Below, piece after piece: positions 1 to 5,130 of a DNA stretch of 5,130 nt; position 1 is the first letter of the stretch; every line of letters begins with the position of its first letter. This stretch comes from an uncultured Oscillospiraceae bacterium (lineage in GTDB: Bacteria > Bacillota_A > Clostridia > Oscillospirales > Oscillospiraceae). The notes beneath the pieces were generated by a model, which was given only the letters and a program-made list of their open reading frames with translations, was not told the DNA's origin and made no database searches. The stretch spans positions 1-5,130 of the forward strand of contig CANRMG010000127.1 of the NCBI GenBank assembly GCA_947631675.1, given 5' to 3'. A program made the position numbers and the translations under genes.

Positions 1-95
1 TACACCGTGGGGCCGCAGCTGTACATGGTGACCTTGCCCTCGGTGATGGGGACGAAGTCCTCCTTCTGCATGGTCAGGTCGTTATAAAATCGCAT
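1..95 (-). CDS. cysS: Cysteinyl-tRNA synthetase, N-terminal fragment (cut by window edge)
   Basis: The first 31 codons of a class I aminoacyl-tRNA synthetase that charges tRNA-Cys with cysteine in the cytoplasm. The peptide starts [17 protein letters not shown] and reaches MYSCGPTV, the conserved N-terminal CysS signature. In that motif the Cys (residue 27 here) is, from family knowledge, one of the zinc ligands that select cysteine. The HIGH and KMSKS motifs lie beyond the window edge and cannot be checked. The ATG at 95-93 is well supported: it lies 9 nt after an AAGGAG and gives the usual CysS start. It follows the cysE stop after only 3 nt, so the two genes are almost certainly co-transcribed. 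The cysE-cysS pair is known from Bacillus subtilis and links cysteine synthesis to tRNA charging. Identity is confident despite the short length. Confidence 0.93.
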   Translation of the reverse strand, partial: MRFYNDLTMQKEDFVPITEGKVTMYSCGPTV

Positions 96-98
96 AGT

Positions 99-746
99 TC
101 AGTTCTCCTTCTCCTTTGCGGAAGCTTGCTGTTCCAGCTGGATGACCCGGCCTCGCAGGGCACACAGCTCCTGGGCCACCGGGTCGGACACGCTGATCTG
201 GTCCACCCGGGAGGCGAAGTCGGTCTTCTCCCCGGCGATGCGGGCGATGTGGGCAGGCACGCCCACGGCGGTGGAATTGGGGGGCACCTCCGAGAGCACC
301 ACGGCGTTGGAGGCGATGCGGCTGTTGTCACCCACCTTGAAGGGGCCCAACACCTTGGCGCCGGAGCCGATGAGCACGTTGTTGCCGATGGTGGGGTGGC
401 GCTTGCCGTGGTCCTTGCCCGTGCCGCCCAAGGTGACGCACTGGTAGAGAAGCACGTCATCGCCTATCTCGGCGGTCTCGCCGATGACCACGCCCATGCC
501 GTGGTCGATGACCAGCCGGCGGCCGATGGTCGCGCCGGGGTGGATCTCAATACCGGTCTTCTTCCGGGTGCGCTGGGAGATGGACCGGCCCAGGAATTTC
601 AGTCCGTGGGTCCAGCACCAGTGGGCCCGGCGGTGGCGCATGACCGCCCGCACGCCGGGATACAAAAGGTATACCTCCAGGGCGGAGCGGGCTGCGGGGT
701 CCCGGTCCTGATAGGCCTTGATCGTCTCTTTCAGATAGTCAAACAT
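99..746 (-). CDS. cysE: Serine O-acetyltransferase
   Basis: Transfers an acetyl group from acetyl-CoA to L-serine, giving O-acetylserine, the carbon acceptor for cysteine synthesis; it acts in the cytoplasm. The 215-residue protein is the short Bacillus-type form, lacking much of the N-terminal region of the roughly 273-residue E. coli enzyme. A short helical N-terminal part (about 1-60, including RDPAARSALEV) precedes left-handed beta-helix hexapeptide repeats (about 65-165), with IHPGATIG, the DHGMG motif (His82), VTLGGTGK at 104-111 and the RHP motif (His117). His82 and His117 match the E. coli catalytic His158 and His193 in spacing. Glu67 sits where E. coli has Asp143, as I recall it does in Bacillus homologues. 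The C-terminal tail (about 189-215) is Gln/Glu/Lys-rich and may form a coiled coil. The ATG at 746 is the only workable start, because an in-frame TGA lies at 755-753. A GGTGGTGA site (753-760) precedes it. Confidence 0.96.
   Translation of the reverse strand: MFDYLKETIKAYQDRDPAARSALEVYLLYPGVRAVMRHRRAHWCWTHGLKFLGRSISQRTRKKTGIEIHPGATIGRRLVIDHGMGVVIGETAEIGDDVLLYQCVTLGGTGKDHGKRHPTIGNNVLIGSGAKVLGPFKVGDNSRIASNAVVLSEVPPNSTAVGVPAHIARIAGEKTDFASRVDQISVSDPVAQELCALRGRVIQLEQQASAKEKEN
105..116 (-). promoter_or_regulatory. Tandem Shine-Dalgarno for cysS inside the cysE 3' end
   Basis: The minus strand reads AAGGAGAAGGAG here, two adjacent AAGGAG hexamers. The downstream copy (105-110) is 9 nt from the cysS ATG, a good distance for initiation. 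The upstream copy is 15 nt away and probably too far to be used directly. The same bases encode the Lys-Glu-Lys-Glu tail of CysE, so the cysS ribosome binding site is entirely within the cysE coding sequence. Ribosomes finishing cysE would therefore cover it. Confidence 0.75.
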
Positions 747-752
747 ATATCG

Positions 753-780
753 TCACCACCATGAACAGTCTATTCATGGT
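753..780 (-). promoter_or_regulatory. Hairpin overlapping the cysE Shine-Dalgarno sequence
   Basis: On the minus strand ACCATGAA (780-773), a 7-nt loop TAGACTG and TTCATGGT (765-758) form a perfect 8-bp inverted repeat in the 49-nt rimO-cysE gap. GGTGGTGA (760-753) differs by one base from the extended Shine-Dalgarno GGAGGTGA and sits at a workable distance from the cysE ATG at 746. Its first three bases lie in the 3' arm of the stem, so folding would hide part of the site. There is no T-run after the stem, so it is not an intrinsic terminator. A role in tuning cysE translation is inference; the inverted repeat itself is plain in the sequence. Confidence 0.4.
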
Positions 781-795
781 CCGTCAGGATTCTCC

Positions 796-2100
796 TTATA
801 CTGCCTCGCCCGTAAGGCAGCCGTCCTCCAGGGCATTTATGCGCACCCGGACGAAATCGCCCGGCACGGCGTCACCGGTGAAGAGCACCTGCTCGTCCAC
901 GTCCGGGGAGTCGGCATAGCGCCGGCCGGCCCAGCGGCCGTCCTCGCACTGGCCCTCGCAGAGGACCTGGAATACCTTCCCGATCTGGGAGCGGTCGTAC
1001 TCGTCCATGATGGACGCCTGCAGATCCATCACCGTCCGCTGCCGGGCCAGGGCCTCGGCCTCGGTACATCGGTCCGGCATATCCGCCGCAGGCGTGCCCT
1101 CTTGGGGGGAGAAGGTGAACACCCCCGCCCGGGGCAGCTTCTGCGCCCGCAGAAAGTCCAGAAGCTCCGAAAATTCCGCCTCGCCCTCCCCGGGCAGGCC
1201 CACGATGAGGCTGGTGCGCAGCACTGCCTCCGGGATGCGGGCGCGGAGCTTGTCAAAGAGCGCCTCGATGCTGGCGCGGGTCTCCGGCCGGCGCATGCGG
1301 CGCAGAATGGCGTCGTTCACGTGCTGAATGGGCACATCCAGATACTTCAATACCTTCGGCTCCGACGCGATCACATCGATGAGCTCGTCGGTGATCTCGT
1401 TGGGGTAGAGATAGTGGAGGCGTATCCACTCTATGCCGTCCACCTTCACCAGGGCCCGCAGCAGACCCGCCAGCGTGGTGCCGTCATGGAAATCATGGCC
1501 GTAGCGGGTGGCGTCCTGGGCCACCAAAATGAGCTCCTTCACGCCCGAGCCTGCCAGCGTCTCCGCCTCGGTGAGGATGGCGTCCATGGGCCGGGAGCGG
1601 TATTTTCCCCGGATGGAGGGGATGACGCAGTAGGCGCAGCGGTTGTCGCACCCGTCGGCGATCTTGAGATACGCCCAGCCCGGGCCCGTGGTCACGGCCC
1701 GACCCAGCTCAGGCAGGGGCGCATTTTTGTCCGCAAAGCGGGCGGCGTGGCGTTCCCCGGACTCCAGGGCCGCCACGATGTCGGGAAAGCTCCCCACGCC
1801 CAGCACCGCGTCGATCTCGGGCATCTCTTTCAGGATGTCCCCGGAATACCGCTGGGCCAGGCAGCCGGTGACCACCAGCCGCTTGAGGCTGCCGGTCTTT
1901 TTCAGCTCGGCAAGCTCCAATATGGCGTTGATGGCCTCCTGCTGGGCGGCCTCGATGAAGGCGCAGGTATTTACCACCGCGGCGTCCGCCTGGGCGGGGT
2001 CCGCGACGATCTGGTGGCCGGCGGCTTGGATAAGGGCCAGCATCTGTTCGGAGTCTATGAGGTTCTTGGCGCAGCCAAGAGAGGTAAAGTGTATCTTCAT
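796..2100 (-). CDS. rimO: Ribosomal protein S12 methylthiotransferase (radical SAM)
   Basis: Adds a methylthio group to the beta-carbon of a conserved aspartate in ribosomal protein S12, using S-adenosylmethionine and two [4Fe-4S] clusters. The 434 residues show the full three-domain layout. The N-terminal UPF0004 domain has cluster cysteines Cys10 (SLGCAKNLIDSE), Cys46 (NTCAF) and Cys80 (TGCLAQRY). The radical SAM core carries Cys151, Cys155 and Cys158 in DGCDNRCAYC, with later core motifs DVPIQHVND and IVGLPGE. The C-terminal TRAM domain (about 370-434) includes GRRYADSPDVD. The SLGCAKNLIDSE start and the ADSPDVD segment favour RimO over its tRNA-modifying relatives MiaB and MtaB. The ATG at 2100 overlaps the recX stop by four bases (ATGA). 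Only a weak purine-rich stretch precedes it, so translation is probably coupled to recX. An AAGGAG (792-797) overlaps the TAA stop. Length and motifs are normal for the family. Confidence 0.96.
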   Translation of the reverse strand: MKIHFTSLGCAKNLIDSEQMLALIQAAGHQIVADPAQADAAVVNTCAFIEAAQQEAINAILELAELKKTGSLKRLVVTGCLAQRYSGDILKEMPEIDAVLGVGSFPDIVAALESGERHAARFADKNAPLPELGRAVTTGPGWAYLKIADGCDNRCAYCVIPSIRGKYRSRPMDAILTEAETLAGSGVKELILVAQDATRYGHDFHDGTTLAGLLRALVKVDGIEWIRLHYLYPNEITDELIDVIASEPKVLKYLDVPIQHVNDAILRRMRRPETRASIEALFDKLRARIPEAVLRTSLIVGLPGEGEAEFSELLDFLRAQKLPRAGVFTFSPQEGTPAADMPDRCTEAEALARQRTVMDLQASIMDEYDRSQIGKVFQVLCEGQCEDGRWAGRRYADSPDVDEQVLFTGDAVPGDFVRVRINALEDGCLTGEAV

Positions 2101-2639
2101 TCTTCATCATCCGCCCCGTAGCGACGAAGGGCGGCGCGTATCTCGTCCCAGGAAAAGCCCCGGCGGAAGAGGGCCGCCGCGGCTTTGTCCCGCTCCTTGC
2201 GGTCGCTGGCGTCCCAGCCCCGGAGCCGGGAGGCCAGGAGCCGGTCGATGGTGTCGGTATCCTGGGGCAGCTCCGCCATGGCATCGTCCCAGTGCTCCGG
2301 GGGCACCCCCCGGCGCTTCAGCTCCGTCCGGACCCGGCCGGGGCCGTAGCCCATGGCCGCGTAGTGCCGGGCGATCATCCCGGCGTATTCCTCATCGTTG
2401 ACGAACCCGTAGTCCAGGCACAGGGCCGCCACGGTGTCGATGTCCTCCGGGGAGCAGCCCTTTTCCCGCAGCTTGTCCCGCAGCTCCTTCTCGGAGTGTG
2501 GCTGCTTCAGGTAGTCCAGGGCCCACTTCTTGGCCCGCTCCAGGGGTTCCGCCGGGGCCTTCCGCTTTTTCGGCAGCTCCATCTCCCCCGTCGGGTCATT
2601 CATCACGGACCGGACGGTGTATTTTTCCTCAGCGGGCAT
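2097..2639 (-). CDS. recX: RecX family regulatory protein
   Basis: RecX proteins bind RecA filaments and limit RecA recombinase and coprotease activity; they are often encoded directly after recA, as here. The 180-residue protein has the expected tandem three-helix repeats. Helix one carries SEKELRDKLREKG (49-61). The best-conserved block is YGFVNDEEYA (77-86), followed by GPGRVRTELKRRGV (99-112). A last repeat holds KAAAALFRRGFSWDEI (152-167). The first 31 or so residues, rich in Lys, Pro and Glu, come before the usual RecX start and look like a charged extension. The ATG at 2639 shares one base with the recA TAA (TAATG). GAGGAA at 2647-2642 is closer than ideal, so termination-reinitiation from recA is likely. 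Internal ATGs at residues 13 and 20 have no better ribosome binding site. Its stop overlaps the rimO start. Confidence 0.92.
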   Translation of the reverse strand: MPAEEKYTVRSVMNDPTGEMELPKKRKAPAEPLERAKKWALDYLKQPHSEKELRDKLREKGCSPEDIDTVAALCLDYGFVNDEEYAGMIARHYAAMGYGPGRVRTELKRRGVPPEHWDDAMAELPQDTDTIDRLLASRLRGWDASDRKERDKAAAALFRRGFSWDEIRAALRRYGADDEE

Positions 2640-3751
2640 TATTCCTCAGAGCCGTCGTCAAAATCTTCTGCGGAGACATCGACAGCTCTGCCCGCCGCCT
2701 TGGCGGCCTTCAGGGCCTGGGGGCTCATGAGCTTGTGGGCGTTGGCCCGGATCTGGGCCTCCAGCTCGTCGGCCTTGTCAGGATTGGCCATGAGGAACTC
2801 CTTCACGCCGTCCCGGCCCTGGATGCGCTCGCCGCAGCAGGTGAACCAGGCGCCGGCTTTTTCTATGAGGTCCAGCCGCACGCCCAAATCGATGATCTCG
2901 CCGATCTTGGAGATGCCCTCGCCGTAGATGATGTCGAACTGGGCCTCCTTGAAGGGGGGCGCGACCTTGTTTTTCACGATCTTCACCCGGGTGCGGTTGC
3001 CGATCATCTCGTCGCCGGACTTCAGGGTCTCCACCCGGCGCACGTCCAGGCGCACGCTGGAATAATATTTCAGCGCCCGGCCGCCGGGGGTGGTCTCCGG
3101 GTTGCCGTACATGACGCCGATCTTTTCCCGGAGCTGGTTGATGAACACGACGATGCAGTTGGTCTTGGATACGATGCCCGCCAGCTTCCGCAATGCCTGG
3201 CTCATGAGCCGGGCCAGCACGCCCACGGTGGAGTCGCCCATCTCGCCCTCCAGCTCGCTGCGGGGCAGCAGCGCCGCCACCGAGTCCACCACGATCACGT
3301 CGATGGCGCCGGAGCGCACCAGGGCCTCGGTGATCTGCAGGGCCTGCTCGGCGGTGTCGGGCTGGGAGATGAGCAGGTTGTCGATGTCCACGCCCAGGGC
3401 CCGGGCGTAGGCCGGCTCCAGGGCGTGCTCCACGTCGATGTAGGCCACCTCGCCGCCGCCCTTCTGGGCGGAGGCCACCAGGTGCAGGGCCAGGGTGGTC
3501 TTGCCGCTGGCCTCGGGCCCGTATATCTCCACGATGCGGCCCCGGGGCACGCCGCCGATGCCCAGGGCCAGGTCCAGGCCCAGGGAACCGGTGGAGATGC
3601 TCTCCACGTTCACGGGGATGTCCTCGCCCAGGCGCATGATGGCGCCCTTGCCGTAATTCTTCTCGATCTGGGCCAGCGCCGTCTCCAGCGCTTTTTTCTT
3701 ATCCGCCGCCTGGCCCACGGTGGGCAGGGGCGCTGTTTTCTTCGCTGCCAT
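2639..3751 (-). CDS. recA: RecA recombinase
   Basis: The ATP-dependent DNA strand-exchange protein, central to homologous recombination and to triggering LexA self-cleavage. It has 370 residues, somewhat longer than the roughly 350 usual for the family, with a 12-residue N-terminal offset from E. coli numbering. Walker A is GPEASGKTT (78-86). The catalytic glutamate is Glu108 in DVEHA, and the adenine-stacking tyrosine is probably Tyr115. Walker B is [10 protein letters not shown] (152-161). Loop L2 starts at [10 protein letters not shown], with Gln206, Arg208 and Lys210 matching E. coli Gln194, Arg196 and Lys198. The C-terminal domain contains NKVAPPF and YGEGISK and ends in an acidic tail, EDFDDGSEE. 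Loop L1 reads [12 protein letters not shown] rather than the common GDSHVGLQARLM. The ATG at 3751 is preceded by GAGAGAGGA (3767-3759) with 7 nt spacing, and an in-frame TAG at 3769-3767 rules out a longer start. It lies 45 nt after prmC and shares a base with recX. No LexA box is visible in the gap. Confidence 0.98.
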   Translation of the reverse strand: MAAKKTAPLPTVGQAADKKKALETALAQIEKNYGKGAIMRLGEDIPVNVESISTGSLGLDLALGIGGVPRGRIVEIYGPEASGKTTLALHLVASAQKGGGEVAYIDVEHALEPAYARALGVDIDNLLISQPDTAEQALQITEALVRSGAIDVIVVDSVAALLPRSELEGEMGDSTVGVLARLMSQALRKLAGIVSKTNCIVVFINQLREKIGVMYGNPETTPGGRALKYYSSVRLDVRRVETLKSGDEMIGNRTRVKIVKNKVAPPFKEAQFDIIYGEGISKIGEIIDLGVRLDLIEKAGAWFTCCGERIQGRDGVKEFLMANPDKADELEAQIRANAHKLMSPQALKAAKAAGRAVDVSAEDFDDGSEE

Positions 3752-3781
3752 AGTGCCGTCCTCTCTCTATCGTATTTTCCG

Positions 3782-3795
3782 CGGGCTCTTGCCCG
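3782..3795 (-). other. Short GC stem-loop between prmC and recA
   Basis: CGGGC, a 4-nt AAGA loop, then GCCCG form a perfect 5-bp stem that starts 1 nt after the prmC TGA. It is followed on the minus strand by CGGAAAATACG and not by a T-run, so it is not a standard intrinsic terminator and readthrough into recA is expected. It might act as a minor RNA-stability or pausing element. A stem this short can also arise by chance in sequence this rich in GC. Confidence 0.25.
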
Positions 3796-3796
3796 G

Positions 3797-4663
3797 TCAG
3801 GTCTTTCTCAGCCGGCCGGCCACCACCCGGTCGGTGCCGCCCGTGTCCTTGAAAGCGGTGATGTTCTCAAAGCCTGCCTTCTCCAGCAGTTCGCCCACGG
3901 CGGGGGCCTGTCCCTCGCCTACCTCCAGCATGATATAGCCCCTGTCCCGTAAAACGGACTTCCACAGGGCGATCACCGGCCGGATGATGTCGAGACCGTC
4001 CTCGCCGCCGTCCAGGGCATGGACAGGCTCATAGTCCTTCACGGAGGGATCCAGCGTCTCCAGCTCCGCTGTGGGGATATAGGGGGCGTTGCAGGTGATG
4101 AGGTCGAAGTCCCCCAGGAGCATGGGGGGCTTTTCGGTCACGTCCGCCTCCACGCACATGACCCGCACGTCCAGGTTGTTCCGGGAGATGTTTCGCCGGC
4201 AGAGGCTCAGGGCCTTGCGGCTGTTGTCCACCATGACCACTCTGGCCCCGGGCATGCGCACGCCCATGGCCACGCCCACGCAGCCGGACCCGGCGCACAG
4301 GTCCAGGATCCGGGGCGTACCGTTGCGGCCCTCAAACAGACCGATGGCCGCCTTCACCAGCACCTCCGTGTCCGCCCGGGGGATGAGGGCGTCCCGGGTG
4401 ATCTCCAAGGGCACGCCGTAAAACTCCCAGGAGCCGGTGATGTAGGCCACGGGCTCGCCCTCTATGCGGCGGGCCACCATGGCCTGGACCGTGTCGTCCA
4501 GCTCGTTGTTGGCGTACAGGTTCAGGTCCTGCATGAGCTTGGCCACGGTCTTGCCCGCCGCCTGGGCCACGATGAGCCGGGCCTCCAGGCTGTAGGCCTC
4601 GATGCCCGCCTCCCGCAGCCGCTTCCGGGCCTTGATGTAAATATCGTTGTAGGTTTTAGCCAT
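3797..4663 (-). CDS. prmC: Peptide chain release factor N5-glutamine methyltransferase
   Basis: Methylates the glutamine of the GGQ motif in release factors RF1 and RF2 using S-adenosylmethionine, which improves peptide release at stop codons. The 288 residues are the usual length for the family. An N-terminal helical domain (about 1-85, including SLEARLIVAQAAG and GEPVAYITGSWEF) is followed by a Rossmann methyltransferase domain. The SAM-binding motif I is DLCAGSGCVG (121-130). The motif normally written (N/D)PPY, which positions the substrate glutamine, reads NAPYIP (192-197), keeping Asn192 and Tyr195 but with Ala193 for proline. The upstream RPDTE motif reads RADTE (96-100). Later family blocks YEP (211-213) and ALDGGEDGL (216-224) are intact, which favours PrmC over generic N6-adenine methyltransferases. 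The ATG at 4663 follows GGGAG about 11 nt upstream. DUF1385 ends 22 nt before it. In many Bacillota prmC is followed by prfA; here recA follows. Confidence 0.93.
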   Translation of the reverse strand: MAKTYNDIYIKARKRLREAGIEAYSLEARLIVAQAAGKTVAKLMQDLNLYANNELDDTVQAMVARRIEGEPVAYITGSWEFYGVPLEITRDALIPRADTEVLVKAAIGLFEGRNGTPRILDLCAGSGCVGVAMGVRMPGARVVMVDNSRKALSLCRRNISRNNLDVRVMCVEADVTEKPPMLLGDFDLITCNAPYIPTAELETLDPSVKDYEPVHALDGGEDGLDIIRPVIALWKSVLRDRGYIMLEVGEGQAPAVGELLEKAGFENITAFKDTGGTDRVVAGRLRKT

Positions 4664-4685
4664 ATCTCTATCCGCTCCCAGGTGT

Positions 4686-5130
4686 TTACCAGGCGTCGGC
4701 GCCTTTTTGCTCGGGGATGACCAGTTTTAAGGATTCGATGGCCACCTCCATCATGCCCTCGTCCGGCTCCCGGGTGGTCAGGTGCTGGAGCATCCGGCCG
4801 GGCCAGGACAGGACCTTGGCGAGGGGCAGGTCGTCGTGCCGGCCGATCCAGCGGTTCAGCTCATAGCTGAGAGAGACCACAATGGGCAGAAGCAGCAGCT
4901 TCACCACCATCCGCAAAAACACGTTGTCCACGTGCAGGAAGGCGTTGGCCACGATGAACACGAACACGCTCAATATCACCACCACCAGCAAAAAGCTGGT
5001 GCCGCAGCGGGGATGGAAGCGGCTCTCTTTGCGCACGTTCTCTACGGTCAGGTCATGGCCGTGCTCGTAGCAGTAGATGGTCTTGTGCTCCGCGCCGTGG
5101 TAGGACCACATGCGCTTCATCTCCTTCATC
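4686..5130 (-). CDS. DUF1385 (YqhQ-like) membrane protein, C-terminal part
   Basis: A multi-pass inner-membrane protein of the DUF1385 family, to which Bacillus subtilis YqhQ belongs; its biochemical role is not established to my knowledge. The window holds the last 147 or so codons, and the reading frame stays open to the window edge. The ATG at 5129 is very probably internal: the conserved YHGAEHKTIYCYE motif begins only nine residues later, whereas in full-length proteins of about 300 residues this motif is central. Visible parts are HGAEHK (11-16 of the fragment), VENVRKESRFHPRCGTSFL (29-47), two hydrophobic segments likely to span the membrane (about 46-65 and 73-93), and a C-terminal EPDEGMMEVAI block typical of the family. 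The His, Glu and Cys residues conserved in the HGAEHK and HPRCGTSF motifs could bind a metal or substrate, which is conjecture. The TAA stop lies 22 nt before prmC. The DUF1385-prmC pairing is common in Clostridia as I recall it. Confidence 0.9.
   Translation of the reverse strand, partial: MKEMKRMWSYHGAEHKTIYCYEHGHDLTVENVRKESRFHPRCGTSFLLVVVILSVFVFIVANAFLHVDNVFLRMVVKLLLLPIVVSLSYELNRWIGRHDDLPLAKVLSWPGRMLQHLTTREPDEGMMEVAIESLKLVIPEQKGADAW

Noticed and set aside
199..201. Glu67 in CysE where E. coli has the catalytic Asp143
   Set aside because: IEIHPGATIG is, as I recall, the normal sequence in Bacillus-type serine acetyltransferases, so it is not a lost residue.
126..764. A 212-codon open frame on the plus strand opposite cysE
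   Set aside because: It is a shadow of cysE, with a His/Gly/Ala-rich product lacking any family signature.
758..780. Intrinsic terminator between rimO and cysE
   Set aside because: The stem is perfect but moderate in GC and is not followed by a run of T on the minus strand; the ribosome binding site of cysE follows directly.
1102..2121. A 339-codon open frame on the plus strand opposite rimO
   Set aside because: It mirrors the well-supported rimO gene; its composition is low-complexity G/H/Q/A/V and no motif is visible.
3541..3600. Repeated CCAGGGCC/CCAGG-like tracts in recA
   Set aside because: They encode the conserved [15 protein letters not shown] segment; the repetition reflects Leu-Gly-Leu codon use and is not a separate DNA repeat.
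3765..3799. A possible recA promoter, with CTGACC as -35 and TACGAT as -10 on the minus strand
   Set aside because: Each hexamer matches only about four of six consensus bases and the spacing is about 20 nt instead of 17; it is not convincing.
3810..3822. GCCGGCCGGC palindrome near the end of prmC
   Set aside because: It lies in coding sequence for the VAGRL segment and is readily explained by Gly/Ala/Arg codons in GC-rich DNA.
2498..3952. A 484-codon open frame on the plus strand opposite recA
   Set aside because: It is antisense to the highly conserved recA, recX and prmC sequences. The translation is rich in Gly, His, Gln and Ala with no recognisable domain, as expected when the opposite strand has GC-biased third codon positions.

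Overview
The window is a GC-rich, tightly packed stretch of bacterial chromosome. Every gene I can support lies on the minus strand, so transcription runs from high to low coordinates. The type of YqhQ/DUF1385 membrane protein, the short Bacillus-type serine acetyltransferase next to cysS, the AAGGAG-type ribosome binding sites and the high GC suggest a GC-rich member of the Bacillota. A clostridial gut lineage such as Oscillospiraceae is plausible. The taxon is an inference from gene content and composition, not a search result.

In transcription order the genes are: the C-terminal half of a DUF1385 (YqhQ-like) membrane protein (4686-5130, cut by the window edge); prmC, release-factor glutamine methyltransferase (3797-4663); recA (2639-3751); recX (2097-2639); rimO, the ribosomal protein S12 methylthiotransferase (796-2100); cysE, serine O-acetyltransferase (99-746); and the first 31 codons of cysS, cysteinyl-tRNA synthetase (1-95). 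All the complete genes have uninterrupted reading frames.

Spacing points to one polycistronic unit, or two closely coupled ones. The DUF1385-prmC gap is 22 nt and the prmC-recA gap 45 nt. recA and recX share one base (TAATG), and recX and rimO share four (ATGA). The rimO-cysE gap is 49 nt and the cysE-cysS gap 3 nt. No intrinsic terminator, tRNA, rRNA, CRISPR array, insertion sequence or gene-free stretch over 50 nt is visible. Three themes are combined: homologous recombination and its modulator (recA, recX), modification of translation components (prmC on release factors, rimO on S12), and cysteine supply and use (cysE makes O-acetylserine, cysS charges tRNA-Cys).

This is a housekeeping region and I do not see an undescribed system in it. 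The points worth a second look are local: a changed glutamine-binding motif in PrmC (NAPY instead of NPPY) with a second Pro-to-Ala change in its RPDTE motif; an altered L1 DNA-binding loop in RecA; a perfect 8-bp hairpin that covers part of the cysE Shine-Dalgarno sequence, where a T-box would be too large to fit; and recA sitting inside an operon with no visible LexA box directly in front of it.
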